8,046 nt of DNA from CAYMAX01 sp964388595 (GTDB lineage: Bacteria; Bacteroidota; Bacteroidia; Bacteroidales; UBA932), in NCBI GenBank assembly GCA_964388595.1, contig CAYMAX010000061.1:1-8046 (forward strand), given 5' to 3'. Below the pieces are notes generated by a model that ran no database searches, was not told the origin of the DNA, and was given only the letters and a program-made list of their open reading frames with translations. A program made the position numbers and the translations under genes. This document shows positions 1-4,341 of the stretch, in pieces. The number at the start of each line of letters is the position of its first letter. Position 1 is the first letter of the stretch.

Positions 1-1
1 T

Positions 2-1198
2 ATGGCAAAAGAAACTTTTAAAAGGGACAAACCGCACGTAAACATCGGTACCATCGGTCACGTTGACCATGGTAAAACTACACTTACTGCAGCTATTACC
101 AAAGTATTGGCTGAAAAAGGCTTTACAAGAGCTGATGAGATCAAGACATTTGATCAGATTGACAACGCTCCTGAGGAAAAGGAACGTGGTATTACTATCA
201 ACACTTCTCACGTAGAGTATCAGACAGCCAATCGTCACTACGCTCACGTTGACTGCCCGGGCCACGCCGACTATGTTAAGAACATGGTTACTGGTGCTGC
301 TCAGATGGATGGTGCCATTCTTGTAGTAGCCGCTACCGATGGTCCTATGCCTCAGACTCGTGAACATATTCTTCTTGCCCGTCAGGTGAACGTGCCCAAG
401 ATAGTCGTTTTCCTCAATAAGGTAGATATCGTTGACGACCCCGAGATGGTGGAACTCGTTGAGATGGAAGTTCGCGAACTTCTCAATTTCTACGAATTTG
501 ATGGCGACAATGCCCCTGTTATCTGCGGTTCTGCTCTTGGTGCTCTCAATGGAGATCCCAAGTGGGAAGCTAAGGTATTGGAACTTATGGATGCAGTTGA
601 TTCATATATTCCCATTCCTAAACGTGATAACGAAAAGCCTTTCCTGATGCCTGTAGAAGATATCTTCTCCATCACAGGACGTGGTACAGTAGCTACAGGT
701 CGTATCGAGACCGGTATCGTTCATTCAGGTGATGAAGTTCAGATTATTGGTCTTGGTGAAGAACCCAAAAAGTCAGTTGTTACAGGTGTTGAAATGTTCC
801 GCAAGATTCTTGAGGAAGGTGAAGCCGGTGATAACGTAGGTCTTCTTCTCCGTGGTATCGACAAGAAAGAGATTAAGAGAGGTCAGGTAATTGCCCATCC
901 GGGTACTATCACTCCTCATAAGAGATTCCAGGCTTCCATCTATGTCTTGAAGAAAGACGAAGGTGGCCGTCATACCCCTTTCCACAATAAATATCGTCCT
1001 CAGTTCTTCATTCGTACACTTGACATCACAGGTGAGATTGAACTTCCTGCAGGCGTTGAGATGGTAATGCCGGGTGACAACGTTAACATCACTGTAGATC
1101 TTATCTACCCTGTTGCTCTTAACGAAGGTCTCCGTTTCGCTATCCGCGAAGGTGGTCGTACAGTAGGTTCTGGTCAGGTAACTAAGATTCTTGACTAA
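2..1198 (+). CDS. tuf: Elongation factor Tu (EF-Tu)
   Basis: This is the GTPase that brings aminoacyl-tRNA to the ribosomal A site in the cytoplasm. The 398-residue product carries every G motif: G1 GHVDHGKT (19-26), switch I/G2 RGITINT (62-68), G3 DCPGH (84-88), G4 NKVD (139-142) and G5 SAL (177-179). Histidine 88 corresponds to the catalytic histidine. Domain II follows from about 213 (GRGTVATGRIE, 227-236 region) and domain III from about 305, with the conserved GGRHTPFHNKYRPQF stretch at 321-335. The start is the ATG giving the family N-terminus MAKE-F-R-KPHVNIGTIGH; only one base precedes it, so the upstream region cannot be judged. From memory, Bacteroidales EF-Tu is about 394-395 residues. 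The extra length is mainly three residues before switch I (41-49) and one in GLGEEPKK (250-257). Residue 175 is Cys, where Arg is common. The gene lies 8 bases upstream of tRNA-Trp and is probably cotranscribed with it. Confidence 0.99.
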   Translation: MAKETFKRDKPHVNIGTIGHVDHGKTTLTAAITKVLAEKGFTRADEIKTFDQIDNAPEEKERGITINTSHVEYQTANRHYAHVDCPGHADYVKNMVTGAAQMDGAILVVAATDGPMPQTREHILLARQVNVPKIVVFLNKVDIVDDPEMVELVEMEVRELLNFYEFDGDNAPVICGSALGALNGDPKWEAKVLELMDAVDSYIPIPKRDNEKPFLMPVEDIFSITGRGTVATGRIETGIVHSGDEVQIIGLGEEPKKSVVTGVEMFRKILEEGEAGDNVGLLLRGIDKKEIKRGQVIAHPGTITPHKRFQASIYVLKKDEGGRHTPFHNKYRPQFFIRTLDITGEIELPAGVEMVMPGDNVNITVDLIYPVALNEGLRFAIREGGRTVGSGQVTKILD

Positions 1199-1206
1199 GA
1201 CGGAAG

Positions 1207-1277
1207 AGGGAAATAGTTCAAGGGTAGAATAGTGGTCTCCAAAACCATTGATGGGAGTTCGAATCTCTCTTTCCCTG
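1207..1277 (+). tRNA. trnW: tRNA-Trp (anticodon CCA)
   Basis: The 71 bases fold into a full cloverleaf. The acceptor stem AGGGAAA (1207-1213) pairs perfectly with TTTCCCT (1270-1276). The D stem is 1216-1219 with 1227-1230, including one G-T pair. The anticodon stem is 1232-1236 with 1244-1248. The anticodon loop is CTCCAAA, with anticodon CCA at 1239-1241 reading UGG. The T stem is 1253-1257 with 1265-1269, and the loop TTCGAAT holds the invariant TTC. The discriminator is G1277, typical for bacterial tRNA-Trp. The next bases are CGA, so the 3' CCA is not encoded and must be added by the CCA-adding enzyme. The tRNA sits between tuf and secE and must be cut from a longer transcript unless it has its own promoter; none is visible. 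Confidence 0.96.
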
Positions 1278-1279
1278 CG

Positions 1280-1309
1280 AAACCGTCAACAGTTACGTAT
1301 TGACGGTTT
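1280..1309 (+). terminator. Hairpin after tRNA-Trp, terminator or processing signal
   Basis: AAACCGTCAA (1280-1289) pairs perfectly with TTGACGGTTT (1300-1309) around a 10-base loop. A G-T pair (1279/1310) could add one step. The 3' arm ends in TTTT (1307-1310) and the 5' arm starts with AAA, so the shape resembles a modest intrinsic terminator. It begins two bases after the tRNA discriminator, so it forms the tRNA 3' trailer. It could end the tuf-tRNA transcript fully or partly, or help 3'-end maturation. The T-run is short and secE follows with no clear promoter, so partial read-through seems likely. The structure is seen in the sequence; the function is inferred. Confidence 0.5.
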
Positions 1310-1312
1310 TAA

Positions 1313-1343
1313 TCCAACAAAGACGATGCTTCCAATCGTTGGA
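1313..1343 (+). other. Second inverted repeat in the secE leader
   Basis: TCCAAC (1313-1318) can pair with GTTGGA (1338-1343). Alternatively ACGAT (1323-1327) pairs with ATCGT (1335-1339). The two foldings compete, but they can be partly combined into one bulged stem: TCCAA/TTGGA plus CGAT/ATCG. The element lies 18 bases before the secE start, so it is in the secE leader if transcription passes the previous hairpin. No T-run follows, so it is not an intrinsic terminator. It may be chance; any role is inference. Confidence 0.25.
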
Positions 1344-1361
1344 GTTGACAATTTATTAAAG

Positions 1362-1556
1362 ATGAGCAAAATTGGTTCTTACGTAAAAGAGTCTTACACC
1401 GAGCTGACCAAAAAAGTCAGTTGGCCGACTTGGTCGCAATTGCAGTCCTCGGCTATCATAGTAATGGTAGCTTCGGCGATCTTAGCAGTCATGGTATTTC
1501 TGGTAGATTTAGCTTTCAGAAGTATGATGACAGGTATTTATAATCTTTTGTATTGA
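1362..1556 (+). CDS. secE: Preprotein translocase subunit SecE
   Basis: SecE is the small membrane subunit that clamps and stabilises SecY in the SecYEG protein-export channel of the inner membrane. The 64-residue product is the short single-span form usual outside the enterobacteria. It has a charged amphipathic N-terminal helix (about 4-20), then the family signature KKVSWPTWSQL (17-27), where W21, P22 and T23 are the conserved core. One hydrophobic transmembrane segment follows (about 29-50). I chose the ATG at 1362 because it gives the normal SecE N-terminus. The frame stays open further upstream, but that extension reads through tRNA-Trp and the hairpin and resembles no SecE. There is no Shine-Dalgarno; the start is preceded by TTATTAAAG. 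The stop is 2 bases before nusG, so the two are surely cotranscribed and probably translationally coupled. Confidence 0.96.
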   Translation: MSKIGSYVKESYTELTKKVSWPTWSQLQSSAIIVMVASAILAVMVFLVDLAFRSMMTGIYNLLY

Positions 1557-1558
1557 TT

Positions 1559-2113
1559 ATGGCCGAATTAACCAAAAAGTGGTACGTGATACGTGCTGCA
1601 GGCGGTAAGGAGAAGAAAGCCAAAGAATACATCGAAAACGAGATTAAAAGACTTAATCTCGGTGACCTTGTATCTCAGGTATTAATCCCCACCGAGAAGA
1701 TTTTCCAGGTAAAAAATGGCAAGAAAGTGAGCACCGAGAGGATTTATTTCTCAGGATACATACTCATTGAAGCCCATTTGACAGGAGAATTGCAACACAT
1801 CATCAAAGACGTGCCCCACGTTTCAGGTTTTCTGACAGAAAGACAAGACAAAGACAAAACACCTGTCGCCCTAAGACCGTCTGAGGTCAATCGCATCCTC
1901 GGCAGAGTCGATCAGTTGCTCGATCAGGAGGAGGAGAATATCACCCCTTTCCTGATAGGAGAAGCTGTAAAGATTATCGATGGACCTTTCAATGGTTTTG
2001 ACGGTACAGTTGAGGAGATTCTTCAAGACAAGAAGAAACTCAAAGTTATGGTTAAAATCTTTGGAAGAAAGACCCTTCTGGAGCTCAATTTTGTTCAAGT
2101 AGAAAAAGAATAA
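1559..2113 (+). CDS. nusG: Transcription termination/antitermination protein NusG
   Basis: NusG binds the RNA polymerase clamp and affects pausing, Rho termination and coupling to the leading ribosome. The 184-residue protein has the NGN domain first (about 7-115), opening with KWYVIRAAGGKEKKAKEYIE and containing the conserved RIYFSGYILIEA (61-72). A charged linker follows (about 119-128, LDQEEENITP region). The C-terminal KOW domain (about 132-180) begins FLIGEAVKIIDGPFNGFDGTV. The length is normal. The ATG at 1559 gives the expected MAELTKKWYV start. A TTG six bases earlier (1553) would add two residues and overlap the secE stop, and I see no reason to use it. The pairing secE-nusG ahead of rplK is the widespread bacterial arrangement. 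Confidence 0.98.
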   Translation: MAELTKKWYVIRAAGGKEKKAKEYIENEIKRLNLGDLVSQVLIPTEKIFQVKNGKKVSTERIYFSGYILIEAHLTGELQHIIKDVPHVSGFLTERQDKDKTPVALRPSEVNRILGRVDQLLDQEEENITPFLIGEAVKIIDGPFNGFDGTVEEILQDKKKLKVMVKIFGRKTLLELNFVQVEKE

Positions 2114-2125
2114 AAATCAATCATT

Positions 2126-2572
2126 ATGGCTAAAGAAATTGCCGCATTTATTAAGTTGCAGATCAAAGGCGGAGCAGCCAATCCATCACCCCCAGTAGGA
2201 CCTGCTTTAGGTTCCAAAGGTGTGAACATTATGGACTTCTGCAAACAATTTAATGCCCGTACCCAGGACAGAGCCGGCAAAGTGCTTCCTGTGATTATCA
2301 CTGTATATAGTGACAAATCTTTCACTTTCGTCGTTAAACAGCCTCCTATCGCAGTTCAGCTCAAAGAAGCTGCCAAGGTGGCTAAAGGTTCTGCAGAGCC
2401 CAACCGAGATAAGGTGGCCTCTATCACTTGGGATCAGGTAAAGGCTATTGCGCAAGACAAGATGCCTGATATGAATGCATTTACCCTCAAATCTGCTATG
2501 AGTATGGTTGCGGGTACTGCAAGAAGTATGGGTATCACTGTCGAGGGAACATTTCCTGCCGATGTCAAATAA
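2126..2572 (+). CDS. rplK: 50S ribosomal protein L11
   Basis: L11 binds the GTPase-associated region of 23S rRNA at the base of the stalk. It contributes to elongation-factor GTPase function and to sensing of uncharged tRNA in the stringent response, in bacteria that have RelA-type enzymes. The 148-residue product shows the proline-rich N-terminal domain hinge ANPSPPVGPALGSKGVNIMDFC (18-39) and the KQPP motif (71-74). The C-terminal rRNA-binding domain (about 75-148) has MPDMNAF and AMSMVAGTARSMGI near its end (125-138). The start gives the expected MAKEIAAFIKLQI. The gap to nusG is 12 bases, too short for a separate structured leader, so any L1-type autoregulatory site would have to lie inside nusG or farther upstream. 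No Shine-Dalgarno is present; the region ahead is TAAAAATCAATCATT. Confidence 0.99.
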   Translation: MAKEIAAFIKLQIKGGAANPSPPVGPALGSKGVNIMDFCKQFNARTQDRAGKVLPVIITVYSDKSFTFVVKQPPIAVQLKEAAKVAKGSAEPNRDKVASITWDQVKAIAQDKMPDMNAFTLKSAMSMVAGTARSMGITVEGTFPADVK

Positions 2573-2581
2573 TCACACGCT

Positions 2582-3283
2582 ATGAGTAAATTAACTAAAA
2601 ATCAAAAAGTAGCTGTCGAGAAAGTCGATCATTCCAAACAATACAAACTGCTGGAAGCTTGCCAAATAGTAAAGGATATGACCTTTACCAAATTTGATGC
2701 TTCAGTAGATTTGGCCATTCGTTTGGGTGTAGATCCTCGTAAGGCTAACCAGATGGTACGTGGCGTCGTGACTCTTCCTCACGGTACAGGTAAAGAGACC
2801 CGCGTATTGGTTCTATGTACACCCGACAAAGAAGCCGAAGCTCGTGAAGCCGGAGCAGACCACGTTGGGTTAGATGATTTTATCGAAAAGATCAAAGGTG
2901 GTTGGACAGATGTAGATGTCATCATTTGTACACCTTCCGTGATGGGTAAGATAGGTCCTATCGGCCGTATTCTTGGTCCTCGTGGACTTATGCCCAACCC
3001 CAAAACAGGCACCGTCACTATGGAAATAGGGAAAGCCGTCAAAGAAGTAAAAGCAGGTAAAATTGACTTCAAAGTGGACAAGTCAGGTATCATTCATACT
3101 ACCGTTGGCAAGTCTTCTTTCGATGCTCAGATGTTGGCTGACAATACTCAGGAGCTTCTCAACACCATCGTGAAGATGAAACCCCAATCTTTGAAAGGTA
3201 CTTATATCAAGAGTGTTTTCATCTCTTCCACTATGAGTCCAAGTGTCAATATTGATAGCAAATCTTTCAGTGCTGCTGAATAA
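2582..3283 (+). CDS. rplA: 50S ribosomal protein L1
   Basis: L1 forms the mobile L1 stalk of the large subunit, which helps move deacylated tRNA out of the E site. In many bacteria it also represses its own mRNA. The 233-residue length is normal. The family signature LGPRGLMPNPKTGTV is at 131-145, in the second domain. The N-terminal RNA-binding part includes FTKFDASVDLAIRLGVDPRKANQMVRG (35-61), and domain I resumes around IDFKVDKSGIIHTTVGK (161-177). The start at 2582 gives MSKLTKNQKV, a typical lysine-rich beginning. It follows the rplK stop by 9 bases, and rplJ begins 11 bases after its own stop, as expected for the L11-L1-L10-L12 cluster. Confidence 0.99.
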   Translation: MSKLTKNQKVAVEKVDHSKQYKLLEACQIVKDMTFTKFDASVDLAIRLGVDPRKANQMVRGVVTLPHGTGKETRVLVLCTPDKEAEAREAGADHVGLDDFIEKIKGGWTDVDVIICTPSVMGKIGPIGRILGPRGLMPNPKTGTVTMEIGKAVKEVKAGKIDFKVDKSGIIHTTVGKSSFDAQMLADNTQELLNTIVKMKPQSLKGTYIKSVFISSTMSPSVNIDSKSFSAAE

Positions 3284-3294
3284 TAATTACAGAT

Positions 3295-3822
3295 ATGAGA
3301 AAAGAGGAAAAAGAACAAATTATTAGTGAAGTTATAGCACAATTAGAGCTGACTCCCAGTTTTTATGTCACAGACATCTCAGGTCTGAACGCCGAAAATA
3401 CTTCAGCGCTTCGCCGTGCTTGTTTTGAAAACGACATCAAACTCATGGTAGTTAAGAATACACTCTTCAGAAAAGCTCTCGAGAAGCAAGAATCCGCAGA
3501 CACCATCACTTCCATGATATCAGTTATGGAGGGTCCTTCAGCTATCATGTTTACCACCACCCCCAATGCTCCCGCCAAACTTATCAAAGAGTTCGGAGCC
3601 AAGATGGGCAAACCTGTTTTAAAAGGTGCTTTGGTTCAAGAGTGCGCTTATGTTGGTGTAGAGAATCTTGATGCTCTTATCAATATCAAGTCACGCGAAG
3701 AACTTATCGGTGATATTATCGGTTTGTTGCAATCCCCTGCCAAGAATGTTATTTCCGCATTACAAGCTAATGCAGGTGGCAAGATAGCAGGTGTTGTCAA
3801 AACCTTATCAGAAAAAGAATAA
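3295..3822 (+). CDS. rplJ: 50S ribosomal protein L10
   Basis: L10 is the stalk base protein. Its N-terminal domain binds 23S rRNA next to L11, and its C-terminal helix holds the L7/L12 dimers. The 175-residue product begins MRKEEKEQIISEVIAQL and contains the conserved LMVVKNTLFRKAL (50-62, KNTL at 54-57) and MEGPSAIMF (78-86). A long helical C-terminal tail (about 135-175, DIIGLLQSPAKNVISALQA onward) carries the L7/L12 docking sites. The N-terminus is close to the usual length. The gap to rplA is only 11 bases, so the long L10(L12)4-binding leader known upstream of rplJ in enterobacteria cannot sit in an intergenic region here. The start has no Shine-Dalgarno; TAATAATTACAGAT precedes it. Confidence 0.98.
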   Translation: MRKEEKEQIISEVIAQLELTPSFYVTDISGLNAENTSALRRACFENDIKLMVVKNTLFRKALEKQESADTITSMISVMEGPSAIMFTTTPNAPAKLIKEFGAKMGKPVLKGALVQECAYVGVENLDALINIKSREELIGDIIGLLQSPAKNVISALQANAGGKIAGVVKTLSEKE

Positions 3823-3854
3823 ATAATTTAAAAACAATTTAATAATTAGAAATC
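3823..3854 (+). promoter_or_regulatory. A/T-rich translation leader of rplL
   Basis: The 32 bases between rplJ and rplL are almost wholly A and T, with no purine-rich Shine-Dalgarno and no evident hairpin. This is the longest gap between the ribosomal protein genes here. L7/L12 is needed in several copies per ribosome, so an unstructured, AU-rich leader could favour strong initiation on rplL, as suggested for Bacteroidota mRNAs. I see no TTTG / TAnnTTTG pair of the Bacteroidota promoter type in it. The composition is observed; the role is inferred. Confidence 0.3.
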
Positions 3855-4232
3855 ATGGCAGATATCAAAAAATTTGCAGAAGACTTAGTTAACCTCTCAG
3901 TTAAAGAAGTTCAAGAACTTGCTAAAGTTCTCAAAGACGAATACGGAATCGAACCTGCAGCAGCAGCTGTAGCAGTAGCAGCCGGTCCTGCAGCAGCAGG
4001 TCCAGCAGCAGCAGCTGAACAGACAGCATTCGATGTAATCCTTACCTCTGCAGGTCAGGCCAAATTACAAATCGTCAAAATCGTAAAAGAGATTACCGGA
4101 CTTGGTCTTAAAGAAGCTAAGGATCTTGTTGACAAGGCACCCGCTCCAATCAAAGAAAAAGTTTCCAAAGCCGAAGCAGAACAAGTAAAAGCTCAATTGA
4201 CTGAAGCTGGCGGAGAAGTTGAAATTAAATAA
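3855..4232 (+). CDS. rplL: 50S ribosomal protein L7/L12
   Basis: This is the multicopy stalk protein that recruits EF-Tu, EF-G, IF2 and release factors and stimulates their GTPase activity. The 125-residue product has three parts. The N-terminal dimerisation and L10-binding domain is about 1-33 (MADIKKFAEDLVNLSVKEVQ). The alanine/glycine/proline/valine hinge is 35-54. The globular factor-binding domain is 57-125, with the strongly conserved TGLGLKEAKDLVDKAPAPIKE (76-96) and the ending EAGGEVEIK. Lysines in LQIVKIVKEITGLGLKEAK match the factor-contact helix. Length and order are normal for the family. It is the last ribosomal protein gene before the attenuator-like hairpin and rpoB. Confidence 0.99.
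   Translation: MADIKKFAEDLVNLSVKEVQELAKVLKDEYGIEPAAAAVAVAAGPAAAGPAAAAEQTAFDVILTSAGQAKLQIVKIVKEITGLGLKEAKDLVDKAPAPIKEKVSKAEAEQVKAQLTEAGGEVEIK
3957..4016 (+). repeat. GCA-rich low-complexity tract coding the L7/L12 hinge
   Basis: Twenty codons encode only Ala, Val, Gly and Pro. Three runs of GCA GCA GCA occur (3957-3965, 3996-4004 and 4011-4013 region within a run of three). The peptide repeats a GPAAA unit (GPAAAGPAAAA, residues 44-54). The flexible hinge of L7/L12 tolerates changes in length, and runs of a single codon are prone to slippage, so this tract may vary between strains. Confidence 0.6.
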
Positions 4233-4239
4233 GCTTACT

Positions 4240-4263
4240 CTATTCCCGCAGTATAGGGAAATA
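4240..4263 (+). other. Small stem-loop downstream of rplL
   Basis: TTCCC (4243-4247) can pair with GGGAA (4256-4260) around an 8-base loop. A competing pairing is CTAT (4240-4243) with ATAG (4253-4256). It is short and has no T-run, so alone it is weak. It lies just before the stronger hairpin at 4269-4298 and could act with it, for example as a processing or stability element at the 3' end of the ribosomal protein message. Function is unknown. Confidence 0.25.
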
Positions 4264-4268
4264 CTTTC

Positions 4269-4313
4269 AGGTTTAGAGTCCTAACAGGCTCTAAACCTTT
4301 TTGTCGTTTTTTT
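4269..4313 (+). terminator. Terminator-like hairpin (possible attenuator) between rplL and rpoB
   Basis: AGGTTTAGAG (4269-4278) pairs perfectly with CTCTAAACCT (4289-4298). A T-G and a C-G pair (4279/4288 and 4280/4287) extend the stem to 12 pairs around a 6-base loop. The stem is followed by TTTTT (4298-4302) and, after GTCG, by seven T (4307-4313). This is a convincing intrinsic-terminator shape on the + strand. No clear Bacteroidota promoter is visible between it and rpoB, and rpoB is essential, so partial termination is the simplest reading. It would keep RNA polymerase transcripts below ribosomal protein transcripts. A partial terminator at the same place is known in Escherichia coli, with no implied sequence relation. 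Confidence 0.6.
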
Positions 4314-4341
4314 AAGTTTATTTTCAACTAAGCCAACTAAA

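Noticed and set aside
1248..1361. N-terminal extension of secE by 38 residues
   Set aside because: The extension reads through the tRNA-Trp T-arm and the following hairpin and has no similarity to SecE. The ATG at 1362 gives the normal short SecE.
1530..1556. TATAAT-like and TTTTG words before nusG that could suggest a promoter
   Set aside because: They fall in the coding end of secE and do not fit the spacing of the Bacteroidota TTTG / TAnnTTTG promoter. nusG follows secE by 2 bases and needs no promoter of its own.
4299..4330. Possible promoter for rpoB (TTTTTG followed by TATTTTCA)
   Set aside because: The second word matches TAnnTTTG at only part of its positions, and the spacing of about 15 bases is too short. 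The T-runs are better explained as the tail of the hairpin.
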